From Aquificota bacterium (GTDB lineage: Bacteria; Aquificota; Aquificia; Aquificales; QOAS01), in NCBI GenBank assembly GCA_026987085.1, contig JALSNH010000095.1, forward strand, positions 1 to 14,685: a DNA stretch of 14,685 nucleotides. Direction: 5' to 3'. Positions 1 to 6,903 of this stretch are shown here, piece after piece (the first letter of the stretch is position 1; every line of letters begins with the position of its first letter). A program made the position numbers and the translations under genes. Under the pieces are notes generated by a model. That model was not told the DNA's origin and did no database searches. It worked only from the letters and a program-made list of their open reading frames with translations.

Positions 1-4
1 AAAG

Positions 5-751
5 GTGAGAAGTAAAAAAGGTTCAACCGAAAAGGTATTGATTCTTACCGAGAAACCTTCACAGGCTTTGGATTTTGTAAAAGCCCTAAAAAGGTGTAAA
101 AAGTACAGCGGTTATTATGAATGTGGAGAATACATAATCACCTGGGCGTTAGGTCATCTGTTTCAAATAGATGACAGCATAGCTCCCAAAAAGTGGAGCT
201 TAAGTTCGTTGCCCATTTTTCCTAATCAGTTTTACTTAAAACTTAAATACGGGGCGGGAAAGCAGTTCAGAGTTATTAAAAATCTTTCCAAGAAAGTTAA
301 TAAGGTAATCGTGGCTACCGACCCCGGAAGGGAGGGAGAGCTTATAGCGAGAGAAATCCTCCAAATGGCCGGTTGGAAAAATTGGGAAAACACCTACAGG
401 TTTTGGACATCGGAAGCCTTAACTCCCGAGGTGGTAAAAAAGGCGTTAAAAAACCTTAAAAAGGCTAATGATTTTGATAGTCTCTATTACAGTGCCTTGG
501 CAAGACAACACTCCGATTGGATAGTGGGGATAAATCTTACCCGTCTTGTGAGTTTAAAATCCTCCGACCGTTCGGTGTGGAGTGTTGGAAGGGTCCAGAC
601 ACCTACCTTAAAACTTATTGTTCAAAGGGAGGAGGAAATTCAAAATTTCCAACCTGAGAAATATTTTGTTATCAAGGCATCTTTTGAAGTTCAAAACTTT
701 TTATATGAGGCCTTCCTCTTAAAGGAAAAGCCCAATTATATAGGCAACTAA
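5..751 (+). CDS. Type IA DNA topoisomerase (TopB/TraE-like), N-terminal fragment lacking the catalytic tyrosine domain
   Basis: The first 220 residues match the N-terminus of topoisomerase III-like enzymes, which relax or decatenate DNA by single-strand passage. Seen: a Toprim domain at about residues 10-120, with the general-acid Glu in LTEKPS (E16) and the metal motif ATDPGREGE (D106, E110). Domain II follows, with FWTSEALTPE (about 134-142), DWIVGINLTRL (171-181) and the hallmark SVGRVQTPTL (193-202). The frame then ends at TAA after 248 residues. Full enzymes of this family are roughly 600-700 residues, and the active-site Tyr (in a YPRT-type motif) lies past this point, so strand cleavage should be impossible. 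No continuation is visible in other frames of the next 110 bases. The frame has no internal stop or frameshift, so truncation is either recent or the fragment is retained. The GTG start at the window edge is provisional; the gene may begin further upstream. Confidence 0.8.
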   Translation: MRSKKGSTEKVLILTEKPSQALDFVKALKRCKKYSGYYECGEYIITWALGHLFQIDDSIAPKKWSLSSLPIFPNQFYLKLKYGAGKQFRVIKNLSKKVNKVIVATDPGREGELIAREILQMAGWKNWENTYRFWTSEALTPEVVKKALKNLKKANDFDSLYYSALARQHSDWIVGINLTRLVSLKSSDRSVWSVGRVQTPTLKLIVQREEEIQNFQPEKYFVIKASFEVQNFLYEAFLLKEKPNYIGN

Positions 752-863
752 AGGTTTGGAAAATTTCTCCTGGATTTAGCCTGAAGATTTTCTATAAGTT
801 TGCAAAGTTTTCAATATTTCATTGGAAATTTAATACACTTAACTTATAAGGGGGTTTATATCG

Positions 864-2228
864 ATGAAAATATTGCTTGTAACCTTTGACAAACAGATGG
901 AGAATAAGGTTAGAGAACTCCTCAAAGGTTATCAAATAATTAGTGCAAAAAATGGTGAAGAAGCACTGCTTCTAAATATCGATGGTGGTGTTGATTTAGT
1001 AATATATGATGCCTTGGCAGGCGGTATAGCTGAAGATGATATTAACAGGCTTTACGATGAAGGTTTTAAAGAGGTCCCTTACATTATCTTAATGGATGAC
1101 CTATTCCCTATTGAGCCTTCGAATTTAAAGCCCAAGCTAAAGCAAATAATTTCTAGGGAGGTGGATATAAACAAACTTCCCGAGATAGTTAATGAAATGC
1201 TTTCCAAAAAAGAGAGTGTGTCGGAGGAAAAACCTTCCGAAGCGGCTGAAACAGAAGAAATTCCTAAAGAGGAAACCTTATCCTGGGAAAAAATGTCTAA
1301 ATTGGAGGAAACCTCTCAGGAAGAGAAGAAAGAAGAAATTTCTATCAAAACTACCGCTTTAGAATCTTCGAAAACTGCAAATCTATCTGCTAAAAAAAGA
1401 TGTTTGTTAGTTTCCTTTGATATACCTTTGGTAGAAAAAATAGAAGATTTAATAAAAGATAAGTGTGAGATTGTAAAAGCAAGAAGCGCTAAACAAGCTT
1501 TAAAAAATTTCAAAGATCAGATATTTGATATTATTATTTTCGACACTATTTCCGGTGTTTTTGCGGAAAAAGGAGTTAAAGATTTATACAATAATGATAA
1601 TTTTAAAGATAGCCTTTATATTATACTGTTAGATGAATTTATGCCTATAGATATAGAGAAGTTGCCTGTTAAAAATTTGAGAGCCATTAAAAGGGAAAGT
1701 GAATTAAACCTTCTTCCCGAAATAGTTGAAAAGGCTCCCTCTATTACGGCTTCTAAAGTGCTTGAAGAACTGGTGCATCAAGAGAAGGAAAAAATATCTG
1801 TTCCCGAAACGGTTGAAGAGAAGGAAGAATTACCCAAAAAGGAAGAAACTTTTGAACCTGTTAAGGAGGAATCTGTTTTTCAACCTACCGAGGATAAGAT
1901 TGTAAAAGAAGTTCCCGTAGAAGTTGCCAAAACGGAAGTCGAAAAAGAAACTCTTAAAGAGGAAAATACCAAAGAAAGAATTGAAGGGGTATCCCAAGCA
2001 ACTATTTCGGAAGATGAAATAGAAAAAATAGTTGAAAGCAAACTGAATGAAAGAGTTGTTCCTTTAATAGAGGATTTAATAAATTCTAAATTAAACGATA
2101 ACTACATCAAGACTTTAATAGCCGAAATTATTACCGATAAGTTGGGTGAGGAAGTTATTAAAGAGATTATTAGAGAAATTGCGGAACCACTTGTAAAGGA
2201 AGTTTTAGACTCCCTACTTTCGGATTGA
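864..2228 (+). CDS. Tandem degenerate receiver-domain protein with acidic linkers and amphipathic helical tail
   Basis: I do not recognise a named family; 454 residues. Two homologous receiver-like (CheY fold) domains lie at about residues 1-112 and 178-290, an internal duplication: both share ILLV/LLVSFD at the first strand, an Asp at the phospho-acceptor place (D49 in DLVIYDA, D227 in DIIIFDT), then YIIL.D...PI and LPEIV. The usual acidic pair is reduced to one Asp (D9, D186). The Thr/Ser on strand 4 is replaced by Met/Leu, and the strand-5 Lys by Arg, so phospho-signalling is doubtful. Between and after the domains are Glu/Lys/Pro-rich, probably disordered linkers (about 113-177 and 290-378). 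Residues about 381-454 form a long run of amphipathic helices. This layout suggests a scaffold or polar-organising protein rather than a DNA-binding regulator; that is inference. AAGGGGG at 848-854, nine bases before ATG, supports the start. The gene ends tail-to-tail with yidC. Confidence 0.75.
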   Translation: MKILLVTFDKQMENKVRELLKGYQIISAKNGEEALLLNIDGGVDLVIYDALAGGIAEDDINRLYDEGFKEVPYIILMDDLFPIEPSNLKPKLKQIISREVDINKLPEIVNEMLSKKESVSEEKPSEAAETEEIPKEETLSWEKMSKLEETSQEEKKEEISIKTTALESSKTANLSAKKRCLLVSFDIPLVEKIEDLIKDKCEIVKARSAKQALKNFKDQIFDIIIFDTISGVFAEKGVKDLYNNDNFKDSLYIILLDEFMPIDIEKLPVKNLRAIKRESELNLLPEIVEKAPSITASKVLEELVHQEKEKISVPETVEEKEELPKKEETFEPVKEESVFQPTEDKIVKEVPVEVAKTEVEKETLKEENTKERIEGVSQATISEDEIEKIVESKLNERVVPLIEDLINSKLNDNYIKTLIAEIITDKLGEEVIKEIIREIAEPLVKEVLDSLLSD

Positions 2229-2311
2229 TTTCCTTTACTTACCTTTTAAAGGTGTCCGTTTTTAATAAGGCCTAGAAAAAGTATTGAAAATCTAAAAGGG
2301 AATAAAGAGGT

Positions 2312-3820
2312 TTAAGCTAAATATCGATAGATAATCCAGGTTTGAATTAGATTAAAGATATTGTTCAAAGTCCAGTAGAGAACAAGTCCTGCCGGGAAAG
2401 TTGCAAAGAGGAATGTAAAGACTAAAGCCATCAAATACATCATCTTGTTCTGCTGTTGGTTGGCGGAGGGGGTAATGAAGGTTTGGGCAATCATTGTGAG
2501 ACCCATCAACACGGGAAGGATAAAGTAGGGGTCTTTATCCGCCAAGGAAGGTATCCAAAGAAATCTTTCCAACGCAAGGTCGGGTGTAACTATCAAAACC
2601 TTATAGAGGGCAAAGAATATAGGAATCTGAATAAGTATCGGTAAACATCCACCAAAGGGGTTAAAACCGACCTCCTTGTAAAGTTTAAGCATCTCCTGCT
2701 GGAGCTTTTGCGGGTCGTTGGCGTATTTTTTACGAAGTTCCTCCAATTTGGGAGCAAGCTCTTGCATCTTTTTCATCGAACGGGTGGAACTAATGGAGAG
2801 GGGGAAGAAGATGAGTCTTATAAGGAGGGTGAGGATAAAGATGGCCGCTACCCAGCTGTGGGTGAATTTGTAGAAGGTGTAGAGGACCAAAAACATCGGA
2901 TAGGCCAGCCAGTGGAGAACTCCAAAATCAATAGCTTCAACGAAGTTAACCTGCTTTAGTAGTTCATATTCTTTGGGGCCTATTAGGAAGGTTATGGTAG
3001 CCTCCGGCTTTATTTTTATAGCGGTTGCTGAGGTGTAAAAAGTCTTTCCCTTTTCAAGGTAAGAAACCCTAAATAGAACCGCCGTGTGGGTGTTGTAATT
3101 AGCCGCCTTTATAAAGTAGCGACCTTCCTCACCGCTCCAAATAAAGTCACCGTGAATAGTTTGGGGCGACCTAATATCGTCGATATTTATTCTCAAAACT
3201 TGACCGTCGGAGGTTTTGAATATGGGACCTATATGGGTATAGAAAGCCTTTTCTTTGGGTGTCATTCCGAGGTAGAGGTAGGGTTTTTCAACTCCCTTTA
3301 AGGAGATTTCCACCTTTGATAGATAACCTTCTTTGGTAAATACGAATTTCTTAACAACCTTTATTTGGTTTTTATCTAGAGAACAAACAACTTCGGTTCC
3401 CTCTTTTGTACAGTTATACCTGGAAAAGTTCAAAATCTTTGTAGTTTTCCAATCGGGGGTCAGAATTTCGAGCGGGTAGATATTGTAAGCTCTTTCGTAG
3501 TCCTCTATAAGCTGTTTTTTAAACCTTTTGTCGTAGGCGTAGACAATTTTTGCTCCCTCTTGGGCGATTTTGATATCCAAATCTTTAAGGTTTAATTCCA
3601 CGAAGTGGCTCGGTTTTAACTTCTCCCTATCGGAACCGAGATAGAGGTTAACTTCGGCGGTGGTTGTAGGTTGAACCGTTTTTACAGCGGGGTTGGTTTG
3701 ATTATTTGTCTGTTGAACCTGGTTAAGCTGCTTTGAGGCAAAAAAGTAGTCGTAAGCTATAAAGGCGCCAAAGGCAATTACCAAAAATAGGAGATACCTT
3801 TTCCAGTCAAAGTTTTCCAT
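2312..3820 (-). CDS. yidC: Membrane protein insertase YidC/Oxa1
   Basis: YidC inserts proteins into the inner membrane, alone or with SecYEG, and helps fold membrane subunits. Seen in 502 residues: an N-terminal transmembrane anchor (about 9-27), a Gln/Asn/Thr-rich spacer, a large periplasmic P1-type domain (about 55-290), then the conserved five-helix core. Core landmarks are YPMFLVLYTFYKF, the groove arginine R335 in LLIRLIFFPLS, the cytoplasmic helical hairpin with MQELAPKLEELRKKY (352-366), FNPFGGCLPILIQIP (386-400) and the last helices FPAGLVLYWTLNNIFNLIQ (475-493). Length and the P1 domain fit the Gram-negative type. AGGAGGAG about six bases before ATG (rc of roughly 3827-3834) fixes the start. 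The usual rpmH-rnpA-yidD neighbours are absent; an NYN-domain gene lies 59 bp upstream on the same strand, probably co-transcribed. No clear terminator is seen before the convergent gene. Confidence 0.97.
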   Translation of the reverse strand: MENFDWKRYLLFLVIAFGAFIAYDYFFASKQLNQVQQTNNQTNPAVKTVQPTTTAEVNLYLGSDREKLKPSHFVELNLKDLDIKIAQEGAKIVYAYDKRFKKQLIEDYERAYNIYPLEILTPDWKTTKILNFSRYNCTKEGTEVVCSLDKNQIKVVKKFVFTKEGYLSKVEISLKGVEKPYLYLGMTPKEKAFYTHIGPIFKTSDGQVLRINIDDIRSPQTIHGDFIWSGEEGRYFIKAANYNTHTAVLFRVSYLEKGKTFYTSATAIKIKPEATITFLIGPKEYELLKQVNFVEAIDFGVLHWLAYPMFLVLYTFYKFTHSWVAAIFILTLLIRLIFFPLSISSTRSMKKMQELAPKLEELRKKYANDPQKLQQEMLKLYKEVGFNPFGGCLPILIQIPIFFALYKVLIVTPDLALERFLWIPSLADKDPYFILPVLMGLTMIAQTFITPSANQQQNKMMYLMALVFTFLFATFPAGLVLYWTLNNIFNLIQTWIIYRYLA

Positions 3821-3879
3821 TTTTTTCTCCTCCTAAGGGTTTTTAAAAGTTGGAAACCTGAAAATGGAAAAAAGGCATT

Positions 3880-4542
3880 TTAAATAAAGACCGCATTGAC
3901 GGATTTGAAAAGACCGAAAATCCTTCTCCAAAAGGAGACCTTTTTCCCTTTCTCAGTTTCTTTTTTAGATTGCTCTTGGGGAGGTTGTTCCTCTTTTGGT
4001 TTCGGTTTTTCCATTATTATCTCGTCAATGTAGTCATCTAAGATTATTACCTCATCTGCAACGGCCCTTAGTAAGGGTGAGCTGTTCCTTTTAAAGGTTG
4101 CGTTTATTACCCTCTTTCCGAGGTCCTGAACCGTTTCGACGGTATAACAGTAGTCACTATCGCCACTTACGAGTATTGCGGTGTCGTAGGCGTCCCTAAA
4201 GGCCATGGCAAGCATATCGGTGGCGAGCATAATGTCGACCTCTTTTTCCATCCACTCGCCCGTAGCAAGTTTCCGCAGATTGGCCATACGGGGTTTTATT
4301 CCCATATTTTTGAGTTCGTTGATAAATTTCCGTTGCCTTAAAAGGCTATCCCACTCGGGGGTATCCTTTTCTACATCCTCCGTCCGAGGCATGGCGGAAT
4401 AGTAGTAAGCCCTTATAAAGTATCTATCTTTGGCCAAAAATTTAACCAACTTGCTGTAGTCGATTTTTATATTTAGGGCCTTAATGGCGTGAAAAATATT
4501 GGACCCGTCTATGAAAATTATTACTCTCTCTTTCACCATCAT
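3880..4542 (-). CDS. NYN (LabA/PIN-like) domain protein, putative RNase
   Basis: NYN domains share the PIN fold and are usually metal-dependent RNases. Counting from the ATG at 4542 (220 residues), the domain covers about 4-175: VIIFIDGSNIFHAI (D12, N15), EVDIMLATDMLAMA (D103, D109) and AILVSGDSDYCYTV (D128, D130) give the acidic pocket, as in LabA/DUF88 proteins. A Pro/Glu/Gln/Lys-rich linker follows (about 178-202), then a short basic-aromatic tail, VSFWRRIFGLFKSV, that could be a membrane-contacting amphipathic helix. Start choice: GGAG at 4552-4555 stands nine bases before this ATG; a TTG nine codons upstream (4569) would sit in the loop of a hairpin and has no ribosome site. A second ATG at 4539 is also possible. 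The neighbour downstream on the same strand is yidC. Substrate unknown; RNase activity is inferred from family residues only. Confidence 0.85.
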   Translation of the reverse strand: MMVKERVIIFIDGSNIFHAIKALNIKIDYSKLVKFLAKDRYFIRAYYYSAMPRTEDVEKDTPEWDSLLRQRKFINELKNMGIKPRMANLRKLATGEWMEKEVDIMLATDMLAMAFRDAYDTAILVSGDSDYCYTVETVQDLGKRVINATFKRNSSPLLRAVADEVIILDDYIDEIIMEKPKPKEEQPPQEQSKKETEKGKKVSFWRRIFGLFKSVNAVFI

Positions 4543-4555
4543 GGTTAAAAACTCC

Positions 4556-4576
4556 AAAAAACCGAACAAAGTTCGG
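4556..4576 (-). terminator. Terminator-like hairpin with U-tract in the leader of the NYN gene
   Basis: On the minus strand, CCGAAC-TTT-GTTCGG forms a perfect 6-bp stem with a three-base loop, followed at once by six T (complement of 4556-4561). The run is followed by GGAG and the ATG of the NYN gene at 4542. The structure has intrinsic-terminator form but lies 14-34 bases before a start codon with no coding gene upstream on that strand, so it may be a leader attenuator or the end of a short untranslated RNA. The stem is short, and function is inferred. Confidence 0.45.
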
Positions 4577-4652
4577 CAAAATACGAAAGAATTAAAGTTT
4601 ACTAGGATTTTCCAGTGAACTACCCTTAATTATGAATACCTTATCACCGTAG

Positions 4653-4670
4653 GCGGATTGTACAAACCGC
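4653..4670. promoter_or_regulatory. 18-bp palindrome, candidate operator
   Basis: GCGGATTGTACAAACCGC pairs with itself in eight of nine positions, centred on TGTACA, the only mismatch being the A/A pair at 4657/4666. It lies in the middle of the divergent gap between the NYN and DUF177 genes, is GC-rich at its ends against an AT-rich surrounding, and has the size of a dimeric repressor site. It could also form a small RNA hairpin. The regulator is not known. Confidence 0.4.
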
Positions 4671-4804
4671 ATCATAGTTAATTTTTCTTAAAGGGGTGGA
4701 ACTTTAAGGGTTGCTGTTTTTAATCCTTCTCGGGATTTAAAAATCTTTTCAAAACCACTTTTAAAGTCTTAAACTCAACTATTTTTAACTTTTGGAGGTT
4801 TTAA

Positions 4805-5311
4805 ATGAAAGAAATTAAACTCGACCTCAAACAGATTTTTGAAAAAGAAAAACAACCCTTTTTTAGGGCTGAATATGAAATAGACCCGGCCGATTTAGGT
4901 GTTCCGGCGGATATAGGTGAGGTAAAAGAACCTATAAAGGTGGATGTTTATATAGTAAAAAACCCGCAAGGGGAAGGGTATAAAGTTATCTACAACATTA
5001 AAGGAAATATAGATTTAACCTGTTCACGCTGTTTGGAAGTGTTTTCAAAGGACCTTTCGGGAGAACATACGGTTATAGCTCAAAGAGGTTATAACGAAAG
5101 GGAACACCTGCGGGAGAGCGATTTAAATACCGTTTCCCTTGAAGGGGATACTTTAAATTTAACAGAACTGGTAAGGGAACAAATAATCCTCGACGTTCCT
5201 TATAAACCTCTCTGCCATCCGGAGTGTGGCGGTATAAAAACCGAAGAAAATAAAGGAACGGTTGCAGGACCTTTTGCTCAGTTGGAAAAGCTTTTAAAAG
5301 GTAGAAAGTAA
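4805..5311 (+). CDS. DUF177/YceD family protein (23S rRNA accumulation/ribosome assembly factor)
   Basis: DUF177 proteins are linked to 23S rRNA maturation and normally sit directly before rpmF (ribosomal protein L32). Seen in 168 residues: a beta-rich N-terminal half, the hallmark LTCSRCLEVF (C73, C76) after the NIKGNIDL strand, then DTLNLTELVREQIILDVPYKPLC (about 115-137) with HPECGG (C141) after it. The two Cys pairs could form a zinc site. The C-terminus after CGG is short and lacks the extra CxxC-type segment seen in many homologues. GGAGG at 4794-4798, six bases before ATG, supports the start. It stands alone: its last 18 bases overlap the end of convergent nadB, so rpmF cannot follow here. 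Family assignment is good; the molecular role is from the family. Confidence 0.85.
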   Translation: MKEIKLDLKQIFEKEKQPFFRAEYEIDPADLGVPADIGEVKEPIKVDVYIVKNPQGEGYKVIYNIKGNIDLTCSRCLEVFSKDLSGEHTVIAQRGYNEREHLRESDLNTVSLEGDTLNLTELVREQIILDVPYKPLCHPECGGIKTEENKGTVAGPFAQLEKLLKGRK

Positions 5312-6841
5312 ACTTTCGAGGTCAAAGGAAAAGTGGACTTTTCTATAAAATTCCCGCTCCGCGGGATGGTCCTCTCTAAAGTGGGTTCCTCTACTTTCTT
5401 TTCTCTTTAGGGCTCCCAGGGTTATAGCTTTTGCTACCAAGGTTAGGTCAAATAGTTTTAAAGCCTCTATATTGTTGGATACTAAAGGTTCTAAAACCTC
5501 AAGCAGAGTATTGAAAATTTTCAGAGCCTCTTTAAGTTCTTTTTCTTTTCTTACGATTCCTACATAGTTCCACAAGGTGGACCTTATGAGGTTTAACTTT
5601 TCGTCCCAATTAAAGGGTAGTTTTAATTCCAACTCTCCTTTAGGAGGTTTTATATCGGTAAATTTCGCAAAAGGAAGTTTTAAAACCAAATCGTCCGCCG
5701 TTCGTAAACCAAAAGCTACAGCCTCAAGTAAGGAATTTGAGGCCAAACGGTTCGCTCCGTGAAGGCCGGTATTGGCGCACTCTCCTACCGCATAAAGATT
5801 ATCGATACAAGTTTTCCCATCGAGGTCGGTAGCTATTCCGCCTATAAAATAGTGGGCGGCCGGTTCGACCGGCACAGGTTCCCTGTAAGGGTCAAAACCT
5901 TCTTCCCTTAATAGGTTGTATACTTGGGGAAATTTCTCCTCAAGGGTTTTTCCTTTTTTGACCAACGGACGGAGGTCAAGGTAAACTTTCCTGCCCTTTT
6001 TGAGTTGGTTGAATATAGCTCGGGCAACCTCATCGCGGGGACCAAGTTCGTTAACAAATCTCCTACCTTGGGAGTCTATTAATAGGGCTCCTTCTCCTCT
6101 TAGAGCTTCGGTTAAAAGCTTGCCGGTATTTTTTAAAACGGTCGGATGGAATTGAACAAATTCACAATCTCTTAAAAAACAACCCGCCCGAAGGGCGGCT
6201 CCCAATAGATTACCTCCTATATGGTGGTTTGAGGTTTTGGAATAGAGCCCGGCCGCACCTCCGCTAGCCAAAATAAGAAATTTTGTCTTTACAAAGGTAA
6301 AACCTTTATTGGTAAAAACTAAAGCTCCTCCTACCCTACCGTCGGCCGTATATATTTCCAAAAGTTCTCCTTTTAGAAGGGGAATTTTTAAATACTCCAC
6401 CCTTTGGGTGAGGGTTTCGTATATAGCCCTTCCTGTGTAGTCTTTTACTTTCAAAATTCTCCTCTTTGAGTGGGCTGCTTCTAGGGCGAGTTCCCAAAAT
6501 TGTTCATTTCTATCAAAAGGAACCCCCCATTGGAGGAGTTTGGAAATTACACTCCTACCGCTGGATACGACCGTTTTAACAACCTCTCCGTCGTTTATAA
6601 TGCGGCCTGCCCTCAAGGTATCCAAGTAGTGAAGGTAAGGGCTATCATCGTCGGAAATGGCTGCCGCTATACCTCCTTGCGCCAAAGGACTTGAACCTTC
6701 TCCTTTGCTAACAAGCAAAATCTTCGCGTCGGGAGCCTTTTCCTTAACGGCCAGTGCTACAGTCAAACCGGCTATTCCGCTTCCCACTATGAGAATATCG
6801 GTTTCTATCTCTTCGTGCCGATGAGGAAGTCTCAATTGCAT
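5294..6841 (-). CDS. nadB: L-aspartate oxidase
   Basis: NadB oxidises L-aspartate to iminoaspartate, using O2 or fumarate, as the first step of de novo NAD synthesis; NadA uses the product at once. Seen in 515 residues: the FAD-binding DILIVGSGIAGLTVAL (about 15-30), SPLAQGGIAAAISDDD (51-66), EFVQFHPT (227-234), TEALRGEGA (244-252), GPRDEVARAI (267-276), and AVGECANTGLHGANRLASNSLLEA (351-374) near the FAD. These include the conserved His/Arg residues of the succinate dehydrogenase/fumarate reductase flavoprotein superfamily, and the C-terminal helical domain ends normally. The gene is divergent from nadA across 62 bp, which suggests paired control. The only ribosome-site candidate is a purine run, AGAGAGAGA, directly before ATG; a TACAAT hexamer nine bases before ATG hints at a very short leader. 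The end overlaps the DUF177 gene by 18 bp. Confidence 0.97.
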   Translation of the reverse strand: MQLRLPHRHEEIETDILIVGSGIAGLTVALAVKEKAPDAKILLVSKGEGSSPLAQGGIAAAISDDDSPYLHYLDTLRAGRIINDGEVVKTVVSSGRSVISKLLQWGVPFDRNEQFWELALEAAHSKRRILKVKDYTGRAIYETLTQRVEYLKIPLLKGELLEIYTADGRVGGALVFTNKGFTFVKTKFLILASGGAAGLYSKTSNHHIGGNLLGAALRAGCFLRDCEFVQFHPTVLKNTGKLLTEALRGEGALLIDSQGRRFVNELGPRDEVARAIFNQLKKGRKVYLDLRPLVKKGKTLEEKFPQVYNLLREEGFDPYREPVPVEPAAHYFIGGIATDLDGKTCIDNLYAVGECANTGLHGANRLASNSLLEAVAFGLRTADDLVLKLPFAKFTDIKPPKGELELKLPFNWDEKLNLIRSTLWNYVGIVRKEKELKEALKIFNTLLEVLEPLVSNNIEALKLFDLTLVAKAITLGALKRKESRGTHFREDHPAEREFYRKVHFSFDLESLLSTF

Positions 6842-6903
6842 TCTCTCTCTATTGTAGTAATTGGTCGTCAGCTTCGGCTTAAGCGGTTTTAAATTGTTTA
6901 AAG

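Larger units (their letters stand above)
4543..4804. other. 262-bp divergent intergenic region
   Basis: This is the longest stretch without a gene. It separates the divergent NYN gene and DUF177 gene and must hold both promoters. I see a terminator-like hairpin at 4556-4576 and a near-perfect 18-bp palindrome at 4653-4670. An AT-rich hairpin at 4717-4743 has arms TTTTTAATCC and GGATTTAAAAA. No convincing -35/-10 pair, tRNA or known riboswitch is visible, and no open frame of useful length. Confidence 0.5.

Noticed and set aside
101..112. Toprim motif ATDPGREGE with Gly in place of the second Asp, as a sign of lost activity
   Set aside because: Plasmid-type and TopB/TraE-like enzymes commonly have Gly at this place (ATDAGREGE), so this change alone does not indicate loss. 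Coordinates are residue numbers of the first gene (about bases 305-340).
752..849. Open frame just after the topoisomerase stop as its missing part
   Set aside because: The translation (KVWKISPGFSLKIF...) shows no topoisomerase motif and is only about 32 codons long.
822..849. TTGGAA-16-TTATAA promoter before the receiver-domain gene
   Set aside because: Transcription would start after the AAGGGGG ribosome site at 848-854, which the gene seems to use.
2241..2263. ACCTTTTAAAGGT followed by five T as a terminator between the convergent genes
   Set aside because: The stem is about five AT-rich pairs with a tiny loop, and the T-run starts five bases later; too weak to list.
4543..4569. TTG start for the NYN protein, nine codons upstream
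   Set aside because: It falls in the loop of the hairpin and has no ribosome site, while the ATG at 4542 has GGAG at good spacing.
4717..4743. AT-rich hairpin TTTTTAATCC...GGATTTAAAAA as a bidirectional terminator
   Set aside because: The stem is mostly A/T pairs with a bulge, and such structures are common in AT-rich gaps; listed only within the gap description.
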